From: CBDCVY01 sp965223245
GTDB taxonomy: Bacteria > Nitrospinota > Nitrospinia > Nitrospinales > Nitrospinaceae
Length of the DNA: 64,000 nucleotides
Assembly (NCBI GenBank): GCA_965223245.1
Contig: CBDCVY010000013.1
Span: 3,720,001-3,784,000, forward strand
Direction: 5' to 3'
Under the pieces are notes generated by a model. It saw only the letters and a list, made by a program, of their open reading frames with translations, was not told the origin of the DNA and did not search any database. This document shows positions 25,132 through 33,707 of this stretch, piece by piece (the stretch's first letter is position 1; each line of letters starts with the position of its first letter). The translations under genes were made by a program, and so were the position numbers.

Positions 25132-26418
25132 CTAATTTAATTGAGCAGAACGGGACCGCAGCCAAGCAAACCCCGAATGATTGTTTACAAACTTAATTTC
25201 TTTTGATGAGCGGAGATGACGTAATTCACCGCCTTCAGAATCGTAAAATAATGCTTCCACATCAATGGGCTTCGTTTCTGATTGAAATGTATAAATGTGA
25301 ACTCGATCAGGAAGGTTTTTCCAAAATCGATTGTCAGCCCTGGTTTGTGCGGCACCTGCTACCCCTTGTTCAATTAACCCTAAAGCAGTTAATATACCTG
25401 CAATAATAAGTCCCCCTTCGCTACGATGCTGAGCGGATATCGCAACTCCTGCCAGACCTATCTGAGTCAACGCACGTCCGCGTTCTCCATGAGATTGTTT
25501 GAATTCCACTTTGTCGGCTAAAATTTTATCAATTTTGCGACCTCCACGAGTGCTGGCTTGCCAAAAGATATCTTCCATTTCATAAGCAGAAATTACGCCA
25601 CTTCGTATAAAAAATTTTGCCCCGACCTCAGGTACTCCCTCACGCCGTTTGAATCTGAGTTCTGATCGTCCAGGGCCGGTGGATATTTTGACGGGAGAAA
25701 ACCCGGTTTCAGCAATTAAAAGAACATTGTCCTTAGGGTCAGGGGGAACAAAATCAGGCCGGTGTTCTTTTACATGGTCATAAGCTTCTTTGGCCATATC
25801 AAAATCCCCATTCATTTGAGAAGCCCAACCCTCTAAAAACATCAATAGGGCAAAATCATCTTGATATTTTTTATCCTCTGCCAATGCATCTTGTAATTGC
25901 CCCCCCTTAAAACTGGCCCTGGCATTTTCATAATCACCCCGTCTTAGAAAAAGTAATCCGCGATAATAGTAAGCCATAGCCCTTTCATAGGGTTCTCCTT
26001 TAAAGTCTTTTCGTCCTTCTTCGTACCACAGACTACGGGCTCTTTCTGCGTTTTTATTTTCTGCCCAAACCGTTTCAATATTAAGAAGAGCCTTTTCTAA
26101 AGATTCTTCGGCTTTATCATATGCCCCCAGATCCATCGCTGCCAATCCGGTTTCCATATGGTTGAGAACTAAATTACGGGGACCTTCATGAAGAATACGC
26201 CGATAATTAGAATGCAACTGTTTTGGCTTGTCTTGAAGATAGGCTTGCATTTCCAATTCTGGTACTTCGTAGTATTCATACTGTGTGGTCGAGGCACATC
26301 CTAAAAGCCCAGCAGTCAAACAAGTAAATGCCAACCAACCTGCAAGTCGAACCCAAGAAAAAAAAGGATGATCCTTATCGGTATACGACGTCGTCAGTGC
26401 CTTCTTTCTTGAATTCAT
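25132..26418 (-). CDS. COG3014-family lipoprotein with TPR-like repeats
   Basis: A 428-residue predicted lipoprotein with a long N-region, then a hydrophobic stretch and lipobox LLGC (Cys41). Residues about 80-220 form TPR-like helices (AMAYYYRGLLFLRRGDYENA), followed by a beta-rich region and a glycine/alanine-rich membrane-like segment (ALTQIGLAGVAISA). It matches the COG3014 pattern. I prefer ATG 26418, with GGAG eight bases upstream, over GTG 26427. Either way its start overlaps the end of the LpoB-like gene by over 40 bp, implying translational coupling. Confidence 0.75.
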   Translation of the reverse strand: MNSRKKALTTSYTDKDHPFFSWVRLAGWLAFTCLTAGLLGCASTTQYEYYEVPELEMQAYLQDKPKQLHSNYRRILHEGPRNLVLNHMETGLAAMDLGAYDKAEESLEKALLNIETVWAENKNAERARSLWYEEGRKDFKGEPYERAMAYYYRGLLFLRRGDYENARASFKGGQLQDALAEDKKYQDDFALLMFLEGWASQMNGDFDMAKEAYDHVKEHRPDFVPPDPKDNVLLIAETGFSPVKISTGPGRSELRFKRREGVPEVGAKFFIRSGVISAYEMEDIFWQASTRGGRKIDKILADKVEFKQSHGERGRALTQIGLAGVAISAQHRSEGGLIIAGILTALGLIEQGVAGAAQTRADNRFWKNLPDRVHIYTFQSETKPIDVEALFYDSEGGELRHLRSSKEIKFVNNHSGFAWLRSRSAQLN

Positions 26419-27055
26419 ACTCACCACTCCAAATGATTTGTCCCGTTTCGAGATCTATCATTTCGAAAACTATATAATGGGATCGAGACATTACGCCGGT
26501 TGTAGAATTTACAGCATCCAAGGTTGAAATGGATCCTCCCAGCCGGTAATCACCTCCTAGCGTCGACTTTACACGTTCCAGAGTACCTGCATCGACTTTG
26601 GGAGCTCCACTTGATGTTGTATCTCTCTTTAAAGAACGTTCTTTATCGACAATGTCCTTATAATGCCGTTGTACGAAAACCATCCTTGTGCCGGCGGCTC
26701 GCTGAAGTCCTACCCGAAGTTTATTTGTAATAATCTTTTTATTGATACGGGTGGACCCTTCGTTAGTAAAATATTCCGAGTCAATGATAACGCGTGGAGG
26801 CGTATTTTGTTGAGCCAAAACAGGAGTACCCAACATATCGCGAATCATTTTGTCGGTCATACTTCGAATGTCTTGCGATTCAATACCGACACCACCAACC
26901 GAACCAGGTGTGGATGGGTCCTTATAAACGGTGCCACGGCCGGGTGAATTATCTACCGGTCCAGTGGGAACGGGTGTGTAGGGTTGCTGTTGTGCGCAAG
27001 CCGCCAATCCCACCAACAGACCCCCGATTACTATCAATTTCCAATAAATTTTCAT
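26375..27055 (-). CDS. LpoB-like penicillin-binding-protein activator lipoprotein
   Basis: A 226-residue outer-membrane lipoprotein (lipobox GLAAC, Cys20) with a proline-rich disordered linker (about 21-50) and a globular domain with DKMIRDML, RVIIDSEYFTNEG, LRVGLQRAAGTRMVFV and FEMIDLETGQIIWSGEYEF, the LpoB pattern. LpoB activates PBP1B through the peptidoglycan layer in enterobacteria; partner identity here is inference. AGGAGG sits 5 bp before the ATG. It is the first gene of the lpoB-like/COG3014/ycfL-like operon. Confidence 0.85.
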   Translation of the reverse strand: MKIYWKLIVIGGLLVGLAACAQQQPYTPVPTGPVDNSPGRGTVYKDPSTPGSVGGVGIESQDIRSMTDKMIRDMLGTPVLAQQNTPPRVIIDSEYFTNEGSTRINKKIITNKLRVGLQRAAGTRMVFVQRHYKDIVDKERSLKRDTTSSGAPKVDAGTLERVKSTLGGDYRLGGSISTLDAVNSTTGVMSRSHYIVFEMIDLETGQIIWSGEYEFKKEGTDDVVYR

Positions 27056-27431
27056 CCTCGCCTCCTAAGCAAGACGTTCATTACCAATAAGAAAATCCGA
27101 TCCCCTAATTATCCCAGACCCCTAAGCAAAAATAAAATTATAAATTTTTAATGAAACTGAGAATTTAGGCTTATTTTTAAAAATTGACGAGTAATTAAAA
27201 TAGTAAATTTTGAGCTAAATGACCAAACTATTGAGTCTGCGGTTTCTCATTTCTATAATTTAAATAAAATTTTTTTTGGCAAAATTAATAAAATTTCTAC
27301 ATAAGGAAATTATCCGTAAATTCTCTTCTTAAAATTAGATTCCTTTCAAAAATCAAATTTTTCATTTACATCTTTATAGGAAAAGGTATAAAGTAATTAT
27401 AGGGAGGCAAAATCTTTACATTCTAAGGTCA
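27056..27431. other. Divergent intergenic region, 376 bp
   Basis: Very AT-rich spacer between the lpoB-like operon (leftward) and the first QueC-like gene (rightward). It holds a good rightward promoter at 27231-27259. For the leftward side only an extended -10-like TGGGATAAT on the minus strand is seen near 27106. No small gene found. Confidence 0.5.
27231..27259 (+). promoter_or_regulatory. Sigma-70 promoter for the first QueC-like gene
   Basis: TTGAGT (27231-27236), 17-bp spacer, TATAAT (27254-27259). Transcription would start near 27266, giving a leader of about 165 nt before ATG 27432. Confidence 0.65.
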
Positions 27432-28238
27432 ATGACCTCGCAGTTGTCTGGAATTCAAAACAACTCTGATACCGCTATAAGTTTGCCTATTAACTTGTTG
27501 TGGACCGGGGGTTGGGATTCTACTTTTCGTCTATTGTATTTACTGATTGTAGAGAGAAAGCCCGTCCAACCTATCTATATTGTAGATTCTGAAAGGCCAT
27601 CTACGAGTTATGAAATTCGGGCTATGGAATCAATACGGAAAGAGGTTTTAAAACTCTATCCTGCTTCAATAAGCCTTTTTCTAACTACAATCTTTGATAA
27701 AAAAGATCAAATTCGGCCCAATCCTGACATCACCGAGCAATATCAACTTATTAAATCAAAGGTACGTATTGGCATTCAATACGATTGGCTAGCTCGATAT
27801 GCCATCCAAAAGAACATCAACAATTTAGAAATTTCCTACCAGAAAAGTGTTCCACCTCAAGGTTTGGATGTCATGCTATTTGCAGAATTGACTGGGGATG
27901 CGAACCAATACCGTATAAAAGAAAATCCAAGCTTTCCCGCAATCAATCTATTTAAATTCTTCCGATTTCCCCTTGCGAATTTAACAAAAATGGAAATGGA
28001 ACACTTGGCTAAAAAACATGGTTTTTTTGAAATCATGAAAAAAACTTGGTTTTGCCACACACCTAAGAAAAATGGAAAACCTTGTGAGGTTTGTCAGCCT
28101 TGTTTGATTGCCCGGAAAAGTGGTCATACCCATGGTTTACCAGAAACATACTTTTTGAGAGATTTGTTGATAAGAGTATCCGGAAAAGTTAATTCTCTTA
28201 GTCAGGCATTGTTAAATAAACTATCTTTAAGCGGATAG
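27432..28238 (+). CDS. QueC-like PP-loop protein, paralogue A
   Basis: A 268-residue protein of the PP-loop ATP pyrophosphatase fold. The N-terminal LLWTGGWDSTFRLL (about 22-35) is a variant SGGxDS nucleotide loop with Thr for Ser. Near the C-terminus WFCHTPKKNGKPCEVCQPC gives C-x9-C-x2-C-x2-C, matching the zinc site of QueC (7-cyano-7-deazaguanine synthase). Two homologues lie on the opposite strand 3.5-5 kb away. No queD, queE or folE is nearby, so classic queuosine synthesis is not supported; adenylation or amidation of another carboxylate is possible. AAGG precedes the ATG. Confidence 0.75.
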   Translation: MTSQLSGIQNNSDTAISLPINLLWTGGWDSTFRLLYLLIVERKPVQPIYIVDSERPSTSYEIRAMESIRKEVLKLYPASISLFLTTIFDKKDQIRPNPDITEQYQLIKSKVRIGIQYDWLARYAIQKNINNLEISYQKSVPPQGLDVMLFAELTGDANQYRIKENPSFPAINLFKFFRFPLANLTKMEMEHLAKKHGFFEIMKKTWFCHTPKKNGKPCEVCQPCLIARKSGHTHGLPETYFLRDLLIRVSGKVNSLSQALLNKLSLSG

Positions 28239-28430
28239 TGGATTTTTAATAAAACAAGTAGGTCAAACGCATCAATACTTTAGGCTCTGGTTTAATTGGA
28301 AATTCTTCTAAAATCGCAGTTTTCCCTTCCTCAATGGTTGCCCCTTTAGGTTAAAAGAAAGTTTTTCCCTTATGCTTTCTAATTGTTAAAATGTCCTCTA
28401 TAATTCGCTACTAAAAATTTTAATTTAATC

Positions 28431-28922
28431 ATGACTATGGCAGATCCTAATCCTGTTATTGCAAGTATTCTCCATTCAATCGAAAAGAATGGTTTTCCAG
28501 AAAAATCGGTAAAATTACCCTTCAAGCCGGTTTTTGAAAGTTGTAAGCAACATCAAACCTCGCTGACGGAAGTATTAAAAATTTTAGAAAATCAAGGGAT
28601 TGTAGGGGGTTTTAAAGAGGATTCTATTGTGTTTCGTACCCTACAAAAGGAAGAAGAGTTAAAGCTTTCTGAAAAGAAAAATAAATCTGAGATTGACCCA
28701 AATTTGTGGGAAGCCATGGCAGGGATGGGTCCTACCAAAACAACCCAAGATCCCCCAAATTTTGGCGATCTGCAAAATATGATTCAAAACTTTTCCAGTC
28801 AGTTGACTCCGGAACAGTGGTCGGAAATTCAAAAACAATTAGAAAATATGAGTGAAGAAGAAAAACAAAATATTTTAAAATTATTTTCACAAATGGTAAA
28901 ACCTCCAAAGGATTCTGGTTAA
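28431..28922 (+). CDS. Hypothetical helical protein
   Basis: A 163-residue soluble protein. The first 65 residues look like a small winged-helix-like module (SLTEVLKILENQGIVGGF followed by a short strand). A linker and an acidic helical C-terminus rich in Gln, Met and Glu (LTPEQWSEIQKQLENMSEEE) follow. No family recognised. ATG 28437 is an alternative start two codons in. It is 41 bp upstream of the CBS gene, likely the same operon. Confidence 0.6.
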   Translation: MTMADPNPVIASILHSIEKNGFPEKSVKLPFKPVFESCKQHQTSLTEVLKILENQGIVGGFKEDSIVFRTLQKEEELKLSEKKNKSEIDPNLWEAMAGMGPTKTTQDPPNFGDLQNMIQNFSSQLTPEQWSEIQKQLENMSEEEKQNILKLFSQMVKPPKDSG

Positions 28923-28963
28923 AAAAGTTTCAGAAAAATTTCGTTTTTATTTCGGAGTCAATT

Positions 28964-29407
28964 ATGCGTGTTAAAGAATTGATGTCTACTAAATTACATA
29001 CTATTGGGCCTGACGATTTGCTTGATAAGGTGTTTATATTGTTTAACTTTGAATCAATTCGTCACCTTCCGGTAATTGAAAAGGGAAAAATAATTGGAAT
29101 TCTCTCGGACCGGGATTTGAAAAAAATTTTAGGACCCAGAAAAAAAATAGTTCAAAGTGAAGGTGGCACTCAATTTACAATTAATGCCCGCAAGGTGAAA
29201 ACCCTTATGAGCCGTAATGTGACTACCATTGGTCCTGAAGAAAAAACTACCGATGCCGCGGCTATTATGGCCAAAAAAAAGATCGGGTGTTTGCCGGTAG
29301 TAAAAAAAGAACAGCTCGTGGGAATCATAACTGCTACTGATATATTAAAAGCGTATGTCCAACTTTCCATCAGTATGGAAAAGTTGATCAAAAAATTCGA
29401 ATTATAA
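28964..29407 (+). CDS. CBS-domain pair protein
   Basis: A 147-residue stand-alone Bateman module: two CBS motifs, the first with HLPVIEKGKIIGILSDRDL and the second with GCLPVVKKEQLVGIITATDIL. CBS pairs usually bind adenine nucleotides and regulate a partner. The region KVKTLMSRNVTTIGPEE begins the second repeat. GGAG lies 8 bp before the ATG. The following unknown gene starts 13 bp downstream and may be its target. Confidence 0.88.
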   Translation: MRVKELMSTKLHTIGPDDLLDKVFILFNFESIRHLPVIEKGKIIGILSDRDLKKILGPRKKIVQSEGGTQFTINARKVKTLMSRNVTTIGPEEKTTDAAAIMAKKKIGCLPVVKKEQLVGIITATDILKAYVQLSISMEKLIKKFEL

Positions 29408-29420
29408 AAGGTCCGCAAAC

Positions 29421-30260
29421 ATGTTGATTTTTTCTAAAGACATCTCTAACCGTGATTTTCAACACCCGCGAGAAAATGAAGACTCTGATTTAAAAGAATA
29501 CATGGAGTACCAGCGAAAACTGTATCCCTATACAATAGTTAGATCGGGGTTGGATTTAGCTTACAAAGAATTAGATGATATTTTAAATTATATTGAAAAT
29601 GGAGAGCAGAGACCTGAAGATTCCACTCGCGAAGTTTATCCTGAGGATGTTGGGGGATGGTATAAAAATCGATTTCCTTGGTCAGCCTCTTTTATTGAGA
29701 TGCAAGATATGCACGCGGTCCTAGTGTACTTAATAAAAGCAATGGATTCATTTCGTACTTATGAGAAAGTTAATACCTATCATTTAGCGGTTCTTTACGA
29801 TTCGGTTCATAATATTGTGGAAGTCTATAATGAATTGTTAGAAACCAATTTTAACGCGGCACGAGATATTCGTCTTAGTAATAATACTCGAGTTCATTTT
29901 GATGATTTTATAAATAATTATTGGCCTCATCTGGAATTTATGATTTTATCTAAACCCGATTATCCCCACCAAGTTATACAATCGCGAATTAATAAAATCG
30001 AAAAATTTATTAAGGATAATATTGAGTCAGGTATTAGCCCCTTGGAAGCTTTGGAAAACGCATCGAATTCATTTAAATTTGATGAAGGGACTTTGCCACT
30101 GCTTCGTCGAGATCCGCTGCTTCCTGAGTTAGCTCAATTAGAATCTTTGTCTTTAAATCAAAACCCTTATGAACCACCATTATGCAATCTTGCTACCATT
30201 CAGTCACAATATGAAAAGAGCTTCACTGCTTTTAAAGAATTTGCATTAAAAAATGAGTAA
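29421..30260 (+). CDS. Hypothetical protein, unknown family
   Basis: A 279-residue, probably cytoplasmic, largely helical protein rich in Asp, Glu, Tyr and Asn, with no membrane segment or recognisable motif. Striking segments include the GGWYKNRFPWSASFIEMQDM region (about 75-95) and HLAVLYDSVHNIVEVYNELL (about 119-138). AAGG precedes the ATG. It is probably the third gene of a 28431-29407-29421 operon and precedes the Na+ symporter gene. Confidence 0.6.
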   Translation: MLIFSKDISNRDFQHPRENEDSDLKEYMEYQRKLYPYTIVRSGLDLAYKELDDILNYIENGEQRPEDSTREVYPEDVGGWYKNRFPWSASFIEMQDMHAVLVYLIKAMDSFRTYEKVNTYHLAVLYDSVHNIVEVYNELLETNFNAARDIRLSNNTRVHFDDFINNYWPHLEFMILSKPDYPHQVIQSRINKIEKFIKDNIESGISPLEALENASNSFKFDEGTLPLLRRDPLLPELAQLESLSLNQNPYEPPLCNLATIQSQYEKSFTAFKEFALKNE

Positions 30261-30337
30261 CCAACTTAAAGCAAAATTCTAAAAAACAGGTGACCACAAC
30301 CGTTGAGTTTTAACATCCCTTTACCTATACTGTACTG

Positions 30338-31684
30338 ATGAAAACGAACAATCACCGTGGCTTTTGGGCATCTCGTATTGGATTCATTTTAGCGGCTTCC
30401 GGATCAGCCGTTGGATTGGGTAATATATGGAAATTCCCTTATATTACAGGACAAAATGGGGGAGGGGCTTTTGTTTTAGTTTACCTCCTATGCATTGCAG
30501 TGATTGGCTTACCCATAATGTTATCTGAATTTGTTTTAGGACGAAAAACTAATCTTAATCCCGTGGGTGCTTTTAATGCGCTAAAACCGAATTCGCCCTG
30601 GGTGGGAATTGGTTTCATGGGGGTACTTTCCGGATTTCTGATTCTATCATTTTATGGAGTTGTCGGAGGATGGACTCTCGCTTATACGGTTAAATCACTT
30701 ACGCATGCTATTGATCACTTTGGAAACCCACAAGAAGCAGGGACCTATTTTTCAAGCTTTATTTCGAATACTAAAGAAATTGTAATTTATCACACGATTT
30801 TTATGATTTTATGCATGGCCATAGTCATACGTGGAGTCCATGGTGGTATTGAGCGGGCTTGTGATATTTTAATGCCTACTTTAATAGTAATGCTTTTTTT
30901 ACTTATGATTCGTTCCCTAACTTTACCCGGTGCCATGGAAGGAGTGGCGTTTTATCTAGAACCGGATTTTAGCAAGCTCAATTCCCAAGTTGTTTTAATG
31001 GCCATGGGCCAAGCCTTCTTTTCTTTAAGTTTAGGGATGGGATGTATGATTACCTATGGTAGTTATCTTTCCTCTAAAGAAAACTTAACGTCATGCACTT
31101 TGTATGTCGTACTTTTCGATACGATGATTGCATTACTTGTGGGAATGGTGATCTTTCCGGCTGTTTTTGCAATGGGATTGGAACCAGAGGGAGGTCCTAG
31201 TTTAGTATTTAAAGTATTGCCTACGGTATTCTCAACCATGCCTTTTGGAACCGTCGTTTCTTTTGTTTTTTTTGCATTGCTGGCGATTGCTGCAATTACA
31301 TCGGCAATTTCATTGTTAGAAGCGGTGGCTGCTTATTTTATTGATCAACTCGGATGGGATAGAAAAAAGGCGGTTTTTGTTATGGGAACCGTAATCTATA
31401 TATTTGGTATTCCTTCTGGACTTTCATTTGGGATTTTATCTGAAAGTAAAATCCTTGGCATGACATTTTTTGATTTGGTGGATAATTTATCTTCAAACTA
31501 TTTGCTTCCATTAGGGGGAATGTTCACTGCAATATTCGTAGGGTGGGTTTGGGGAACAAAAGAAGCCCATAAAGAAATTGAGCGCCATGAAACTGTATTT
31601 AGATGGGCGGCGTATTGGGAGTTTGTTCTCAAGTATTTTACACCTCTGGCTGTTGCGGCTGTTTTTCTTGCTAAAGTTTTATAA
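30338..31684 (+). CDS. NSS-family sodium-dependent transporter
   Basis: A 448-residue inner-membrane symporter of the neurotransmitter:sodium symporter family, with about 11-12 helices. The unwound first helix with Na+ and substrate ligands is clear (GSAVGLGNIWKFPYITGQNG), preceded by the WASRIGFILAA motif typical of LeuT/MhsT relatives. Bacterial members import amino acids with Na+. It lies between QueC-like paralogue A and the pair B/C, but on its own strand order it follows the CBS operon. Substrate is unknown. Confidence 0.93.
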   Translation: MKTNNHRGFWASRIGFILAASGSAVGLGNIWKFPYITGQNGGGAFVLVYLLCIAVIGLPIMLSEFVLGRKTNLNPVGAFNALKPNSPWVGIGFMGVLSGFLILSFYGVVGGWTLAYTVKSLTHAIDHFGNPQEAGTYFSSFISNTKEIVIYHTIFMILCMAIVIRGVHGGIERACDILMPTLIVMLFLLMIRSLTLPGAMEGVAFYLEPDFSKLNSQVVLMAMGQAFFSLSLGMGCMITYGSYLSSKENLTSCTLYVVLFDTMIALLVGMVIFPAVFAMGLEPEGGPSLVFKVLPTVFSTMPFGTVVSFVFFALLAIAAITSAISLLEAVAAYFIDQLGWDRKKAVFVMGTVIYIFGIPSGLSFGILSESKILGMTFFDLVDNLSSNYLLPLGGMFTAIFVGWVWGTKEAHKEIERHETVFRWAAYWEFVLKYFTPLAVAAVFLAKVL

Positions 31685-31705
31685 TTATCAATTTTTATTT
31701 CTTTA

Positions 31706-31718
31706 GAGCGGATCGCTC
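31706..31718. terminator. Short hairpin between convergent genes
   Basis: GAGCG (31706-31710) and CGCTC (31714-31718) pair around GAT in the 59-bp gap between the symporter and paralogue B, which converge. The T-rich flank is interrupted, so it is a weak candidate. Confidence 0.3.
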
Positions 31719-31743
31719 ATTTCGAATTAGGCAAGAGAGGGAA

Positions 31744-32526
31744 TTAGGAAAATTTTCTTTTGATTATCTTTGGGATTAAGGATGCTTTAGATAAAAATCG
31801 TATATATAAATCCCGAAACAAATTTGTTTTTGGCAATCCATGCGAATACCCGCTTTTTCTAGCCAGTTTGCAAGGTTGGCAGGTTTCACAGGGCTTACCA
31901 TTTTTTTTAGGTGTGTGGCAAAACCAGGACAACTTTAAAATTTCAAAGAAATTATTTTTTATTGAGATTTCTTCCATTTCAACTTTAGTGAGATGTGCAA
32001 TGGGAAATCGAAAATATTTAAATATCCTCATCTCTTCATAAGTTAAGTCACTTTTTATTTGGCACTGATGGCCTTCTCCAAATATCTCCGAATAAAACCA
32101 CCTATCAAATGCAATAGGTGGAACTGTTTTTTCAAAACATAATTCTAGATCCTTTAAACCGTTTTGGTCTGCATAGCGAGCCAGCCAATCATATTGAGTT
32201 CCCAGCCTGAATTTGGATTTCATAGATTCAAATTGTTGAGTAATAATCGGGTTGGGTTGAATTTCCTTTTTGTAGCTTAATATGGTTGGCAGTAAAAGAG
32301 GTTTTGTTTTAAGGGGTAATTTTTCTCTTATTGAATTCATTGCCTTGAGTTCAAACTCAGTGGACTTCCTGTTCTCGTCTATAATGTAAAAAGGCTGTGT
32401 ACGTTTATTCTCGACTAGAAGAAGCTGCAAAAGGCGAAAAGTAGAATCAAAACCACCTGTCCACATAATATTAATTGGTGAACCATTAATAGAGTTGTCT
32501 GGATTTTCGTTGAAATGCGGTTTCAT
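31744..32526 (-). CDS. QueC-like PP-loop protein, paralogue B
   Basis: A 260-residue homologue of the protein at 27432. It keeps IMWTGGFDSTFRLL, QPFYIIDENRKSTEFELKAM, QYDWLARYA and WFCHTPKKNGKPCETCQPC. The nucleotide loop has Phe where A and C have Trp. Divergence among the three copies is spread along the length, so they are old duplicates or separately acquired. It lies 62 bp downstream of paralogue C on the same strand. Confidence 0.75.
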   Translation of the reverse strand: MKPHFNENPDNSINGSPINIMWTGGFDSTFRLLQLLLVENKRTQPFYIIDENRKSTEFELKAMNSIREKLPLKTKPLLLPTILSYKKEIQPNPIITQQFESMKSKFRLGTQYDWLARYADQNGLKDLELCFEKTVPPIAFDRWFYSEIFGEGHQCQIKSDLTYEEMRIFKYFRFPIAHLTKVEMEEISIKNNFFEILKLSWFCHTPKKNGKPCETCQPCKLARKSGYSHGLPKTNLFRDLYIRFLSKASLIPKIIKRKFS

Positions 32527-32588
32527 AAATTAGTCATTAATTTTATGATATTTTTTTGTTTAATATAGAAAAAGCAAATTTGGGATGC

Positions 32589-33398
32589 TTAGAAAAATCG
32601 TGAGATTTTCTTTTGTATAGTTTGGAATATATGAGTCACACTTGATGAAACTTTAACCCATATGTCTCTAAGGTAATTGGTTTTAGGTAATCCATGTGTA
32701 TGTCCACTTTTTCTGGCTAACAAACAAGGACGACAAACTTCGCAAGGATCACCATTTTTTTTGGGAGTGTGGCAAAACCAAGTCTTAGTTAAAATTTCAA
32801 AAAAGTTGTGTTTTTTAGCTAATTCTTCCATATCCAATTTAGTAAGATGCGCCACTGGATAACGAAAGTATTTAAAAATGATCATTTCTTTTTTGGAAGG
32901 GGACTCTTTTACTCGGCGGCCATGGCCTTCGCCAAAAAGTTCAGGGAAAAGTACCTTATCGAAATCGCTAGGGGCTAATTTTTTTTCATGACAAATCTCT
33001 AAATCATTCAGGTCTTCCTGTATTGCGTAACGTGAAAGCCAGTCATATTGGCTACCAAGACGACATATTTGAGAATCAATTTTGCAAAAATTCTCGGTGA
33101 TGAAGCTATTAGGTTTGATTTTTTCTTTATGTCCCCAAATAATAGGGAGTAACTTTTTTTCTGTTTTTGGGTATTTTCGGATTAACTCCTCTCTAATAGA
33201 TTCCATGGCTTTAAGCTCAAAATCTGTCGAGGGTCGATCTTTATCAATAATGTAATAGGGTTGAACTGATCTTTTTTCTACCAAAATCAAAAATATTAAT
33301 CGAAATGTTGAATCCCAACCCCCAGTCCAAAACAAATTAATGGGAAATTCTTCAACGGTATTAGCGCCTTGTTCTATTTTTTGGTTAGATGTCTTCAT
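32589..33398 (-). CDS. QueC-like PP-loop protein, paralogue C
   Basis: A 269-residue third copy: LFWTGGWDSTFRLI loop, QPYYIIDKDRPSTDFELKAM, QYDWLSRYA, and the metal site WFCHTPKKNGDPCEVCRPC followed by ARKSGHTHGLP, a conserved His-rich tail shared by all three. By eye C is closer to A in the C-terminal third and closer to B in the middle (GEGH segment). It is the first gene of the C-B unit. Confidence 0.75.
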   Translation of the reverse strand: MKTSNQKIEQGANTVEEFPINLFWTGGWDSTFRLIFLILVEKRSVQPYYIIDKDRPSTDFELKAMESIREELIRKYPKTEKKLLPIIWGHKEKIKPNSFITENFCKIDSQICRLGSQYDWLSRYAIQEDLNDLEICHEKKLAPSDFDKVLFPELFGEGHGRRVKESPSKKEMIIFKYFRYPVAHLTKLDMEELAKKHNFFEILTKTWFCHTPKKNGDPCEVCRPCLLARKSGHTHGLPKTNYLRDIWVKVSSSVTHIFQTIQKKISRFF

Positions 33399-33707
33399 AG
33401 TTGAAGCTCTATTTTAGCATCGAAACTGCAAATTGAAAATCTTTACGCTTCTAATAGAGCCATTTTCCTGATTTAGTATGTAACCCATCAGCTGGGTGAT
33501 TAATAAATCCTTTAAAATTAAGGGTTAAACGGCATTAAGGTTAGTTATTGTAAGAAAAGAATCAATTTGCTTGAACAATTATCCAAACAACACCCTTTAA
33601 AGCATTTTCCCAAATTGTGCTAAAATTCCCTATCACAATGAATCTTATGAATAAAACCGGATTTCCTTTTAAGATATCTATCAATATTTTTATGGTGGAG
33701 GCGTGGA
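33399..33707. other. Divergent intergenic region, 309 bp
   Basis: Spacer between paralogue C (leftward) and elbB (rightward). An extended -10-like TGCTAAAAT at 33618-33626 is the best promoter element for elbB. ACCCA-TCAGC-TGGGT at 33483-33497 is a small dyad. No gene seen. Confidence 0.45.

Noticed and set aside
27432..33398. Queuosine biosynthesis operon
   Set aside because: QueC-like motifs are present, but queD, queE, queF and folE are absent and three copies of queC would make no sense for one pathway step.
27432..33398. Complete antiviral defence island (Qat or CBASS)
   Set aside because: No nucleotidyltransferase of the CD-NTase type, no effector, no TatD-like or ATPase partner, and no mobile-element genes nearby.
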